This document shows, piece after piece, positions 55,626-64,000 of a stretch of DNA of 64,000 nucleotides. The translations under genes and the position numbers were made by a program. The notes beneath the pieces were generated by a model. That model was not told the origin of the DNA and searched no databases. It worked only from the letters and a program-made list of their open reading frames with translations. The stretch is from Paraburkholderia sp. (GTDB taxonomy: Bacteria; Pseudomonadota; Gammaproteobacteria; Burkholderiales; Burkholderiaceae). Numbering within the stretch: position 1 is the stretch's first letter; the number at the start of each line of letters is the position of its first letter. Location: assembly GCA_004322045.1 (NCBI GenBank), contig SCRN01000041.1:1-64000 (forward strand), read 5' to 3'.

Positions 55626-56135
55626 GGAGTCCTCTCAGTTCGGCTGCCTGCTCACTGACGAAGCATATCGTGTCAGGGGAGCCCTGAAGCGCCCGATCTG
55701 TTCGCGCGCCAGGTCTTCATCCCCCACGTTCCTCATTCTGTGAGAACGTGTCGCCTAGATGGGGTAGTGACCACATAGCTGTTGAGAATGCCATCTGTGG
55801 CTGTAAGCTGTGTGATAGCGCTTTTCCGGGGAGCGGCTTACGCTGCCTTCGCAGCGTCTCGGTCCCCTCCGCCCCGCACATATCTATGGATTCAACGACG
55901 CGGGCTGCGCGTGACGGGAGAGCGCCTCTCTTAACCATTCAGGCGCGTCGGACGAGGCTATCGCAGCACCAGCGCATGACCGTGACACACGAGGAGGTCG
56001 AGCGCGGCACACATCGGTACAAAAACGCCGGGGAGTGCCATAAAATGTGATGGAAGCCCGCACGCCCGGCGCGTGCGTCCTTGATCATGGGAGATTCCGG
56101 CACGTCAGCGCCGAAATCGCCCACTGCTGTCGGCT
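55626..56135. other. Intergenic, nothing recognised
   Basis: About 510 bases with several overlapping frames on both strands and no ribosome site or motif. Possibly further gene relics. Confidence 0.4.
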
Positions 56136-57833
56136 TTAGTTATCGGCGCTATCGCCCACGTCGCCCGCCTTCATAAGCGGGTTCTCCGAGACCACGAAAG
56201 CCCCGTTGGCCGTGGCGGTGGCGAAAACGATCGACCGCGAACCCATGACGTAGTAGCCCGTACCGCTGACGGGTGCAACACTTCCGGCATTCAGCGCCAA
56301 GCTCGCCGAAGCGTCCGTCAGAATGAAGGCAGCCGACGTCGCCGGGATCCATGTCGTCGCCGTCAACGTCGGTGTTGCGCTAGGCATGTCTTTCGTCGCG
56401 AAGTCGAAGTCGAACTCGCCTCGCACCGACGCCGGGCTCGACATCGTCCATCCCCCCGCCGTGGGCACAACGCATTCGCCCAGCACGCCACCTCCCACCC
56501 CCGGCACAAAGCCGCTCAAACGAATCGGCTGGCCCGCCGTGCAAGATACGCCCGCGTCGTTGCTGCTTCCAGCGGGCACGGCGACGCCGTTCCAGACAGG
56601 AACCGCGCCGCTCGCGGCCAGCACTGCCGAAAAATTCGTCAAGACGTTCGTGCCGGCGTTGACTCCGCCTCCTTGCACGGCAAATGCGCTGCCGCCCGTC
56701 ACGAGCGCGCTCGGCACCGTGCCGAGTTTGCCGCGCAACCGATACGTCTGCGCACCCGACTTTACGGACAGCTTGATCAAACTGCCGCGGATGGCGCCCG
56801 TCACGTTGCCGTCCGTCGAGGTAATCGTTCCATCGCTCGCTACCGTCAGCGCGGTATCGGCTACGACGCTCGCGGCCGCGACGTTAGCCGGCGTAGAACC
56901 GACGTTCCCCACCGTCAGGCTGGTGCTCAGCCCCGTTTCGGCGACGAGCGCCTGCAGTTGATATGCGCCGGGCGGCACGGCCGATGCGCCCGACTCCAGC
57001 GCATCGCCCGTGGACAACTGCGGACCGAACACATCGTCGGACGTTATGGCTTGTTGTAACGTCGTCAGCGCGGTCGCGCAATCGCCTCCCAAGGCAGCGG
57101 CAGCAGCGGCAAGCGTCGTCGAATTGCCCGAGGTCAAATTCGACGCGGCCGCGATGGCAGCCGCCAGATTCGTCGTCGACGTAATGCTGGCCGATGGAGT
57201 ACACAGCTTGTCGCCCACTGCCTTGATCGCCGCGGCGATGACGAGAATGTCGCCGCGGTACGTCCGCAACGTCGTCCGATAGCCGCTGTGCGTCAAATTC
57301 GAATACGCTCTGCCGTTCACCTGGGCATAGACCGCCAAGGCAGCGGTCGTCACAGGGGTGATGTCGAGGTCGGGCAGCTCGTTCGCACTGAGCGTCCCCG
57401 CGGACGTGATTGCCGACCCTACGCCAAGATAACTCGACAGAACAAGGGAGGTCTGATTCGGATCGGTCGCGTTCGCAAAGATCGGCGTGCTGATGGGCGG
57501 AACCGTCACACTGCCGGTGAACGAGCCGTCGGCGCCGGCCGTCACCGTGCCGATCACGGTCGCGCCGACGACACCTTGTGGCGCGCCCGCGGTGAAGACT
57601 ATTTGCGCGTTCGCGATCGGACTGTCGATTGCCGTACCGGATAGCGACGCAACTGCGGCAACGGGAGAAGTCGCCGATGCGCTCCCTGACGAACTTGCGC
57701 CGCCCCCACATGCCGCAAGCGTGATCATCATTGAAGCAAGCGGCGCCCACCCCATGCGCCGTAAAGCCTTGCGCTGGTGCAATTGCATTGCCAAACGCTT
57801 GCGCAATCCTGCACGTTGATTTGTCGTAGTCAT
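56136..57833 (-). CDS. Large Ala/Ser/Thr-rich secreted lipoprotein
   Basis: This 565-residue protein has a signal peptide with lipobox LAAC (Cys42) followed by GGGASSSG. The mature part begins with an Ig-like or carboxypeptidase-regulatory-like repeat (LSGTAIDSPIANAQIVFT, VTAGADGSFTGSVTVPP), then a helical Ala-rich region (about 205-275) and a C-terminal beta-rich half with paired cysteines. The opening pattern of TAIDSPIANA and DGSFTG is common in Burkholderia surface lipoproteins. Function unknown. No neighbour suggests one. Confidence 0.7.
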   Translation of the reverse strand: MTTTNQRAGLRKRLAMQLHQRKALRRMGWAPLASMMITLAACGGGASSSGSASATSPVAAVASLSGTAIDSPIANAQIVFTAGAPQGVVGATVIGTVTAGADGSFTGSVTVPPISTPIFANATDPNQTSLVLSSYLGVGSAITSAGTLSANELPDLDITPVTTAALAVYAQVNGRAYSNLTHSGYRTTLRTYRGDILVIAAAIKAVGDKLCTPSASITSTTNLAAAIAAASNLTSGNSTTLAAAAAALGGDCATALTTLQQAITSDDVFGPQLSTGDALESGASAVPPGAYQLQALVAETGLSTSLTVGNVGSTPANVAAASVVADTALTVASDGTITSTDGNVTGAIRGSLIKLSVKSGAQTYRLRGKLGTVPSALVTGGSAFAVQGGGVNAGTNVLTNFSAVLAASGAVPVWNGVAVPAGSSNDAGVSCTAGQPIRLSGFVPGVGGGVLGECVVPTAGGWTMSSPASVRGEFDFDFATKDMPSATPTLTATTWIPATSAAFILTDASASLALNAGSVAPVSGTGYYVMGSRSIVFATATANGAFVVSENPLMKAGDVGDSADN

Positions 57834-58147
57834 AAGGCCGCCCTCCTTGGTGCGGTTATGAGGGGTAACGGCACTTACGTCAAATTCTTCAATTCAACTG
57901 ATATAAAACTTGCAATAGAATCCGACGAACCGTGCGCGACTGTGCGCGAAGCAGAATTCTTAAGCTTATCTTAAGCTCCGCCGAATTATTATTCGACGAT
58001 TTGCGCTTCGTTGTGTGAATCAGCCTATGGTGCCGCCACCTATGGCAAAACAGTATTGACGCGCAATTGACGCTGCAGCATTGGGCTTATTGCGCTTTTT
58101 CCGTATCGGTCAATTGCTCTTGTTGTTTCCATCGAAAGGAATCAGGA
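57834..58147. other. Intergenic upstream of the lipoprotein gene
   Basis: About 310 bases, AT-rich near 57885-57970, presumably the lipoprotein promoter region. No gene or clear operator was seen. Confidence 0.4.
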
Positions 58148-58335
58148 TTGCACCCGCTCGCCGGCTGCACCCAGAAATTGCGTGATCTCTCTAGCCGTGT
58201 CGCGAGCGCCGCGCATCACTCCGATCAGAGTCGCCGACGCCGCACCACACCATTCACCATAGCGACCAGCCATAAGCGCCTCCCGTCTCTGGCCCGTGCC
58301 CCGTCAGTGCTCGGCACACCGTCGACATCGCGGAT
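58148..58335 (-). pseudogene. arsO: Relic of arsO 3' end
   Basis: Frames encode DGVPSTDGARARDGRRLWLV and then [20 protein letters not shown] followed by DTAREITQFLGAA, matching the ArsO C-terminus at 19262-19450 with roughly three quarters of bases identical. A one-base loss near the middle (about 58258) shifts frame. The divergence shows this is an old remnant, not a recent copy of the arsO at 19.2 kb. Confidence 0.75.
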
Positions 58336-58549
58336 ATTTCATCGAACGCTGTAATGCTCCGCTGCGCTCGGCATAAAACGATCGCGCCTTCGAGACTCGC
58401 GATGATGAGTGTCGCTAGCCCCGACGACGAGGCGTGATCCCGCTCTTCGGCCTCCAACGACGCAGCGAGCCTGCGTTTCCAGTCGCCGAACGCACGCGCA
58501 GCGGCTTGCAAGACCTCTTCCGCGATGTCCTCCACAGGTTCCTCGACGG
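58336..58549 (-). pseudogene. Relic of a TetR regulator (LmrA/YxaF-type C-terminal domain)
   Basis: The frame encodes EDIAEEVLQAAARAFGDWKR, then LAASLEAE and LATLIIASLEGAIVLCRAQR, ending ITAFDEIS before running into the arsO relic. This is the ligand domain of LmrA/YxaF-like TetR regulators. The DNA-binding domain is gone. Confidence 0.6.
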
Positions 58550-58554
58550 CCGCC

Positions 58555-58850
58555 GGGTGCCGGTTTCCGCGCTATTCTTTCGATGACCCCGCTGTGCGCG
58601 CAATAGAGCAAGGTTACGCAAAGGTGAGGACGCCCATCGTGGCGGCCAACGCGCTTGACGATCTGTGGGCGCCACCCTCGTCTCGCGATGCTTTCATGCA
58701 GGGATACGTCAAAACAACCGTGACGCGCGAGGACGTCGACCCACGGCATACTGGCAGCGACATCGGGCACATGGGTTATTTTCGTCAAGCCGCCGAACTT
58801 TATGGGAGCGCGCACTCGACTGGTTTTCCCGTCTTCGCTGCTGATTCGAC
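58555..58850 (+). pseudogene. Relic of an alpha/beta hydrolase
   Basis: The frame encodes YSFDDPAVRAIEQGYAKVRT, then PIVAANALDDLWAPPSSRDA and GSDIGHMGYFRQAAELYGSA. The pattern T-P-x-x-A-x-x-x-x-D-D-x-W-A and IGHMGYFR marks the C-terminal third of a serine-hydrolase-like alpha/beta hydrolase, with its catalytic Asp and His. The nucleophile half is missing. Confidence 0.55.
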
Positions 58851-58934
58851 GGACGCTGTCGAAGGTCGATCTACCCTTCGACGTCATCTGAATTTATCAG
58901 CAAGGGCATCGCGACCATGGCGGCCACATGAGTA

Positions 58935-59060
58935 GCAAAGGCCTTCTTCGGAATCGCATCACGTTTTGAGATTGTCGTGACGCCGCCAAGGATCTTAAGG
59001 CAGAAATTCTCCCGAACGCGGCAGTTGGCAGCTTCGGCAGCGCCTCGGCGATCGACAACG
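58935..59060 (-). repeat. Repeat S, copy 2
   Basis: Second copy of the coding-like relic at 5177-5300, in the same minus-strand frame (VRENFCLK, then SKRDAIPKKAFAT). The sequence just before it also shares a block with 25645-25670, next to repeat R2. Confidence 0.5.
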
Positions 59061-59251
59061 CCCCAAGGCCCCTATCACGAGAGCACTCGGCTAGTTGATA
59101 CCGGAAAATCCACGAGCGAGAATCGCTCGGGGCGACCGCCGCCATCGGTGAATAACCGTGATCGACTTCACGCGCCATCTGCGGGGCGTTCAGCCGACGC
59201 CCCCATAAGCGCCCGCTCTCTACCGTCAATTGTACCCACAACTGAGGGTAC

Positions 59252-59460
59252 GAATGTCAGGCAGCGCGGAAAGGAAGCATGGAGATCAACACCCCCAACT
59301 CGCCCGCCGAACAGGGGCTTACGAGATTTGCTGAGAATCGGCGAGACCACCTGAGAAGCTTGACTGGCGGAGAGAGGGTGAGACAAACGCTGCCCGGAAA
59401 CCCGCACCAGATATGGATTCCACCTTGTCGGTTGCGGGCTACCCCCAATCCTACCCCCAA
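59252..59460. repeat. Intergenic repeat R, copy 4
   Basis: A 209-base copy spanning the full repeat, including the left block GAATGTCA and the right block CTACCCCCAA. Bases 59061-59251 and 59461-59612 around it show nothing recognisable. Confidence 0.7.
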
Positions 59461-59612
59461 GACTCGAATCGTCCATGAGCGCGCACCAGCGCGGCGTCTC
59501 GACATGTTCACGACGCACGGGTCAACGTTGGCTAGGTTGCGTTGAGACGCAGAGACCGACGTTCACGGCGCCATACGAGCGGGCACCCTGTCGATCCGTC
59601 AGCACCAGCCGT

Positions 59613-61055
59613 TCAGACCTCGTTCAATACGCGCCCGAGGTTGTTATACAACATGGGCCGAGCATTCTTGAGCCATACGGCGAAGATCGCCCCGGCAACG
59701 CCGCCGCCGAGCGTCGCCCAGGGCACCACCGCAGACCAGACCGATTTGCTGCCGCTCAAGAGATCGACATGGACGATGATCTGCCACAGGCAAAGGAACA
59801 GCCCGAGAGAAGCGAGTGTCGGTGCAATCGCTCGTTGCCAGACCGAAACTCCGCGCGTGTCCTTTCTGAAGAAGCCGACAACCGACAGCGAAGCAAACGC
59901 CTGCACAGCGACCATGCCCACTGCCGCGACGACGCTCGCCCACGGCAGGAGCCCTTGCAAAGGATCCACGCCCTCGAGCCCCGACACGACAATGACGGTC
60001 AGACCGAGCAGCGTTTGCACAATACTCGCCACGAAGGGCGTCCCTTGCACCTTATGAATCTTCGCTAATCCACGCCAGAGTATTCCCTCACGAGCCAGAG
60101 AAAAGAAATACCGGGAGATGGTGTTATGAAAACTGACTAAGGCCGCCAAAAGGCTCGTAATCATTAAAACGCTCATGGCATCCGCCGCCCACTTCCCCAC
60201 CAGCCTGGACGTCATAATGAACCACATGTTTCCGGGGTCCTTACTGGCCACCGCCAATGCGCCATTCTCACCGTATGCCACGATGATCATCCAAACGGAG
60301 ACGGCATACAGCACCATGATCGCGGTGATTGCACAATACGTTGCCCGTGGGATCGTCTTACGCGGGTTTTTCGCCTCTTCCGAATAGATCGCCGTAGTTT
60401 CAAATCCCATGTAGGAGCCCACCACAAAAACGAGCGACGGCCCGAAGCCACTCGTGAACACGGTGGATGGCTTGAACGACGCAAGCGTGAAGCCCGATGG
60501 GCCCCCACCATGCAGCACCACGGCCGCATCAAAAACAACGATGATGGCGATTTCACACAGCATCAAGAACCCGAGGAACCGCCCGCTGAATTCGACATTG
60601 CGATAGCCAAAATAGTGGACCAACAAGCCGATGCCCGCGGCGCTGACCCACCACGGCACCGCCACGCCGACCTTGGCCGCCAACTCTTGGCTCAGGAAGA
60701 AGCCCACCATGGCATAGCATGCGAGTTGTATCGCGTTATAGGCAAGCAGCGCGAGAAATGCGCCGCCTACGCCTGCTGGCCGGCCCAGACCCGCAGCGAT
60801 ATAGGCGTAAAAAGCCCCCGCGTTCCTGATATGTCGACTCATCGCCGCATAGCCAATACTGAACAACAAGTAGACGATTCCAGCGACGATGAACGAGCCA
60901 GGCACGCCCACGCCGTTCCCCATTGAAATACTGACTGGCACCGCCCCGACGAGCGCAGTCAACGGCCCGTTGGTCGCGATCACCAGAAAAACGATGGAGA
61001 GCAGCCCCAACGCGTTCTTGCGCAATGCTTGCTGCTCGCTTTGTATGCTCGTCAT
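59613..61055 (-). CDS. APC-family amino acid/amine permease
   Basis: A 480-residue transporter with about twelve hydrophobic segments. APC pieces: GLLSIVFLVIATNGPLTAL, NAGAFYAYIAAGLGRPAG, VVGSYMGFETTAIYSEEAKN and NPRKTIPRATY. FETTAIYSEEAKNP is the central consensus of amine/amino acid permeases. It lies divergent from the reductase and Rieske oxygenase genes, so it may bring in the same quaternary amine or amino acid substrate; that link is inference. The ATG at 61055 was chosen to begin just before the first conserved segment. Confidence 0.88.
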   Translation of the reverse strand: MTSIQSEQQALRKNALGLLSIVFLVIATNGPLTALVGAVPVSISMGNGVGVPGSFIVAGIVYLLFSIGYAAMSRHIRNAGAFYAYIAAGLGRPAGVGGAFLALLAYNAIQLACYAMVGFFLSQELAAKVGVAVPWWVSAAGIGLLVHYFGYRNVEFSGRFLGFLMLCEIAIIVVFDAAVVLHGGGPSGFTLASFKPSTVFTSGFGPSLVFVVGSYMGFETTAIYSEEAKNPRKTIPRATYCAITAIMVLYAVSVWMIIVAYGENGALAVASKDPGNMWFIMTSRLVGKWAADAMSVLMITSLLAALVSFHNTISRYFFSLAREGILWRGLAKIHKVQGTPFVASIVQTLLGLTVIVVSGLEGVDPLQGLLPWASVVAAVGMVAVQAFASLSVVGFFRKDTRGVSVWQRAIAPTLASLGLFLCLWQIIVHVDLLSGSKSVWSAVVPWATLGGGVAGAIFAVWLKNARPMLYNNLGRVLNEV

Positions 61056-61333
61056 AGCCGCCGTCTCACACCATGGAATTCGTCGCACACAACGCGCGAC
61101 GAGTTATTTGACCTTGATTGTTCGCCGCTGAAAAAAACACCTCAACCATCCTTTAGGCTGATTCTTCCTTTCGGTCGGCCTGCACCCGGCGCCACCGAGC
61201 ATTTCGTCGGATCAATAGGAGCCTCATGGGAAGCGGATAGACAAAGCGCAGGCCAGGTATCCACCGAAAGGCTGATGCGGCCATAGACGGTGCCATTTAC
61301 GATGGGAGGCGAGAACGTACATGTGACATCCCC

Positions 61334-61813
61334 ATGCTGTCAGATCAACAGACCTCCGACCTAATTTTCTTGCACGACGTAGAAGTCGAAGGCGAAGCGT
61401 TCTTCGATGAGATGCTTCGCGAAACCGCCTGGGCTACAGATCAGTGCTACAAACTCGCGCTGATGCTGCAAATCGAGACCGAAACAAAGGCACGTATCAG
61501 ATCTTGCCTGATTAAACATCGCGTCTTTCATGAGGTCGATCAGGGCGCACCCCATCGCGGACGCGAAAAAGCCAAGTCTTTAGCCAGTATCCCATGGACG
61601 GACTTCATAGGCGCTCTACGGCAGGAGGTGTCCGCATACGAGCGCATCTGCATCGACATGCGCAGCCGCTGTGCGGCCAGCGCCATGCCCACGTTGTCGG
61701 CAGTCGTCGCGCACGAACACGCGTTCGCCACCTTTTGCACGCTCGAGACGTCGGGTGATAGCGGCAGCATCGCGCCGCTGATCCGTTGTTTGCGATTTTC
61801 TCCGCTCGACTGA
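61334..61813 (+). CDS. Hypothetical protein upstream of the Rieske genes
   Basis: This 159-residue frame begins MLSDQQTSDLIFLHDVEVEG and is helical, with ATDQCYKLALMLQIETETKA and FIGALRQEVSAYERICIDM and six cysteines. There is no signal peptide or membrane segment. I do not recognise the family; a small regulatory or four-helix protein is possible. It ends 73 bases before the reductase gene on the same strand, but the strong palindrome between suggests a separate promoter. Confidence 0.5.
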   Translation: MLSDQQTSDLIFLHDVEVEGEAFFDEMLRETAWATDQCYKLALMLQIETETKARIRSCLIKHRVFHEVDQGAPHRGREKAKSLASIPWTDFIGALRQEVSAYERICIDMRSRCAASAMPTLSAVVAHEHAFATFCTLETSGDSGSIAPLIRCLRFSPLD

Positions 61814-61848
61814 GGTTTGAACCGCTTGACGGTCAATGTGCATTGAGT

Positions 61849-61874
61849 AAGTATACCGGCTAGCCGGTATACTT
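61849..61874. promoter_or_regulatory. Perfect 26-base palindrome upstream of the reductase gene
   Basis: Arms AAGTATACCGGCT and AGCCGGTATACTT meet with no spacer. TTGACG lies 17 bases upstream, a plausible -35, so the palindrome would cover the -10 and start region, an ideal repressor position. It ends 12 bases before the ATG. Confidence 0.75.
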
Positions 61875-61886
61875 TGAGAGACATAG

Positions 61887-62825
61887 ATGAAAGCGCTGAT
61901 CACGTCGATTCGAGCCATAGGTCCGGACCTGAAGCTCTTCGCATTGGCTTCATGTGAACGCCCCCTGTTCCCCTCGTATGAACCGGGCGCTCACATCGAC
62001 GTACTCACGCCCGCGGGGGTGACCCGCCAGTACTCGCTTTGCGGCGATCCGTGCGATCGCCGTACACAGTCGATCCTCGTCAAGAGGCAAGCCGCCTCAC
62101 GCGGCGGGTCCGATTCCATGCACTCGCTCAGCAGCGGGCAAACGCTGGAAATCGGGCAGCCACGCAATGCCTTTGCATTGCGCGACGATCCGGGAAAACA
62201 CCTGCTCTTTTCGGCGGGAGTCGGCATCACACCGATCGTATCGATGGCGCACGCGCTGACTGCCTCCGGCCGCGATTTCAGCTGGCACCACTTCGCGCAC
62301 GCCTCGGACTTCGCTCAATTGCACGACGCGCTCTCACTCGATAAGTTCGACGCGGCGCTGACGGTGGGCACCGACCAAAGCCGCGATCAGATTGCCAGGA
62401 CAATTGAGTGCGCCTTATCGGCAAACATCGCTTGCCGCTCTGTGTATGCCTGCGGCCCAGCAGGTTTCATGGCAGCCGTCGCCAAATACTCAGAGCAGAC
62501 ACTTCCCGACGCGATAGTCAGGACCGAGGGATTCGCGCCCGCGCCGGCCGATCCGGCCTCTCGTTCCTTCCCCGTCCACTTGGCAAGATCGAATAAGACG
62601 CTCGATGTCGGCCAACAGGAAACGTTGTTGGACGCCCTTCGCCGCAACGGTGTTGTGATCGCAAGCGGCTGCGAGCAAGGCGTATGCGGTTCATGCGTGA
62701 TCGAAGTGCTCGAAGGCACAGTCTTGCACAACGACGAAGTGCTCTCCGACGAAGAACGTGATGGTCAACGTCTGATGTGCCCCTGCGTGTCGAGAGCACA
62801 AGGCCGCTTGACATTGAATCTCTAA
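61887..62825 (+). CDS. Rieske oxygenase reductase (PDR/VanB type)
   Basis: This 312-residue electron-transfer protein has an FMN/ferredoxin-NADP reductase domain (RQYSL at 47-51, GVGITP at 111-116, YACGPAGFM at 187-195) followed by a plant-type [2Fe-2S] domain with C262, C267, C270 and a fourth Cys near 300. This order is the phthalate dioxygenase reductase/VanB type. It should pass electrons from NAD(P)H to the Rieske oxygenase encoded 37 bases downstream. A perfect palindrome precedes the gene. Confidence 0.92.
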   Translation: MKALITSIRAIGPDLKLFALASCERPLFPSYEPGAHIDVLTPAGVTRQYSLCGDPCDRRTQSILVKRQAASRGGSDSMHSLSSGQTLEIGQPRNAFALRDDPGKHLLFSAGVGITPIVSMAHALTASGRDFSWHHFAHASDFAQLHDALSLDKFDAALTVGTDQSRDQIARTIECALSANIACRSVYACGPAGFMAAVAKYSEQTLPDAIVRTEGFAPAPADPASRSFPVHLARSNKTLDVGQQETLLDALRRNGVVIASGCEQGVCGSCVIEVLEGTVLHNDEVLSDEERDGQRLMCPCVSRAQGRLTLNL

Positions 62826-62862
62826 ACAACCCTCCCCACGACCACTCCCCGACGAGGAAATC

Positions 62863-64000
62863 ATGTCGACCCTGGAACTACCCTCCCCGAAGTCCGAATG
62901 GCGTAATGGCTTCTCCCTTCCCCAACATCTCTATTGCGACCCCGATGTGCTTGCGCGGGACATCGAGGCGCTAGCGACGAGCCAATGGTTGCTCATCGAC
63001 CATGAAAGTCGAATTGCGCGCCCCGGAGACTATTTCACAGTGGACGTGGGCAGCGAAAGCATCATCGTCGTCCGCGATAAGAATAACGCTATTCATGCAC
63101 ACTACAATGTGTGCCGGCACAGAGGGTCGCGCATTTGCCTGGAAAAGCAAGGAAGCGTTCGCGCCCTGACCTGCCCTTACCACGCTTGGACCTACGAGCT
63201 CTCCGGCGAACTCAAATATGCACGCCACATGGCGCAAGACTTTGCCACTGGGGACTACAGCCTCAGGCCATGTCATCTGCGCACCTTTGCCGGGCTGATA
63301 TTCATCAACCTCGCGACAAACAACGCCCCCTGCTTCGACACTTTCATTGCCAGGTTTCGACCGATGCTGGCGCGCTATGACCTGGCCAATGCAAAGGTCG
63401 CCGTGCGCCAGGTCTTTCCAACCAATGCGAATTGGAAGCTCGTCGTCGAAAATTTCTTCGAGTGCTATCACTGCAAGCCGGCTCACCCAACGTATTGCTC
63501 CGTGCATGACGAAATGAAGATGCTTGCGTTCGGCGCGGGCCCCGGATCGTCGGATGGACTTGCGTCTGCCTATTTGGAAACCTTCGCAGCTTGGGAACAC
63601 GCAGAGAAAGAGGCGGGACGGCAGACCGATATGTTCGCGGACGGACCCGGCTCGCCCCATTTCCAATCAGCTGGCAGGATGCCGATCGGTAAAGGCAATG
63701 TCACCGAGTCACTGGACGGCAAACCAGTTGCGCCGCTGATTGTCTCGGACGGCGAATACGACGGTGCTCAGACCGGTTGCGTATTCAATCCCGTGAGCGT
63801 TCTGCTTGCCAACAGCGACCACGCCATCGGGTTCCGGTTTAACCCTCGCGGCCCTCTCGCGACCGATGTCGAAGTTTTCTGGCTGGTGGCTCGCGATGCC
63901 GTCGAAGGCGTCGACCACGATCCGGAGCAAGTCAAGGCCCTCTGGACCATCACCCTGCTCGAGGACAAGACCATCACCGAAAACAACCAGGCTGGCGTCA
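62863..64000 (+). CDS. Rieske-type oxygenase alpha subunit (partial, runs off the window)
   Basis: The first 379 codons are present. The Rieske cluster is C84-x-H86 and C104-x2-H107; the mononuclear iron site is E200-x2-H203-x4-H208 in the ENFFECYHCKPAH stretch, the pattern of quaternary-amine oxygenases such as glycine betaine (GbcA), carnitine and stachydrine demethylases more than of benzoate types. A role in demethylating a betaine is therefore favoured. The ATG at 62863 follows GAGGA. The gene pairs with the reductase upstream. The C-terminus lies outside the window. Confidence 0.88.
   Translation, partial: MSTLELPSPKSEWRNGFSLPQHLYCDPDVLARDIEALATSQWLLIDHESRIARPGDYFTVDVGSESIIVVRDKNNAIHAHYNVCRHRGSRICLEKQGSVRALTCPYHAWTYELSGELKYARHMAQDFATGDYSLRPCHLRTFAGLIFINLATNNAPCFDTFIARFRPMLARYDLANAKVAVRQVFPTNANWKLVVENFFECYHCKPAHPTYCSVHDEMKMLAFGAGPGSSDGLASAYLETFAAWEHAEKEAGRQTDMFADGPGSPHFQSAGRMPIGKGNVTESLDGKPVAPLIVSDGEYDGAQTGCVFNPVSVLLANSDHAIGFRFNPRGPLATDVEVFWLVARDAVEGVDHDPEQVKALWTITLLEDKTITENNQAGV

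Overview
The window is about 60% GC. Its gene content (DUF4148, DUF3079, DUF2892 and DUF302 proteins, BigR/Blh, a DevC/MacB-type exporter, GlgX/GlgA/GlgP) suggests a Burkholderiaceae betaproteobacterium (Burkholderia/Paraburkholderia/Caballeronia type), probably an accessory replicon or a variable chromosomal region. No rRNA, tRNA, CRISPR array, phage or intact insertion sequence was seen. Gene decay is heavy: about eleven broken or truncated genes are spread through the window.

Layout. 0-6.3 kb: a response-regulator remnant, a membrane diguanylate cyclase, two lipoproteins and small DUF3079 and DUF4148 proteins. 6.5-8.7 kb: a solitary 730-residue fusion of a class I terpene synthase to a cytochrome P450, the most unusual gene here. 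8.8-19.2 kb: storage and low-oxygen metabolism: glgA-CBS-glgX with overlapping ends, glgP, a PhaC-like hydrolase coupled to a DksA-type protein, and a thiolase. Five exact FNR/ANR-type boxes and one near match lie upstream of these genes and of the two lipoproteins, so the first 18 kb looks like an oxygen-responsive regulon resembling the lxa locus of B. cenocepacia. 19.2-21.0 kb: arsenic genes arsO and arsN2 with a truncated acr3. 21-24.8 kb: tryptophanase with a divergent YheO-like regulator, then erythrose-4-phosphate dehydrogenase. 24.9-28.7 kb: mazEF, a broken DUF4336 gene, an ABC-F ATPase and a pobA fragment. 28.7-34.2 kb: a TetR regulator with an operator facing two class III aminotransferases, then a secreted lipoprotein. 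35.1-40.4 kb: a TetR-controlled ABC-type tripartite exporter. 40.7-47.1 kb: periplasmic thiol chemistry: DUF302, DsbG, a broken dsbD, a two-component system and a TlpA-like redoxin. 47.6-55.4 kb: a sulfide/persulfide locus: BigR/SqrR-type repressor, Blh persulfide dioxygenase, an RND pump with DUF2892 and TolC partners, and a sulfide:quinone reductase fragment. 56-59.5 kb: a large lipoprotein, a cluster of gene relics and repeats. 59.6-64 kb: an amino-acid permease and a Rieske oxygenase with its reductase; the oxygenase runs off the window.

Two dispersed intergenic repeat families (R, four copies; S, two copies) sit beside decayed genes and probably mark insertion or deletion boundaries.

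Several operators were visible by eye: perfect inverted repeats upstream of two TetR genes, of bigR/blh and of the Rieske reductase; a direct repeat before the two-component operon; and a CRP-like site between tnaA and its probable regulator.
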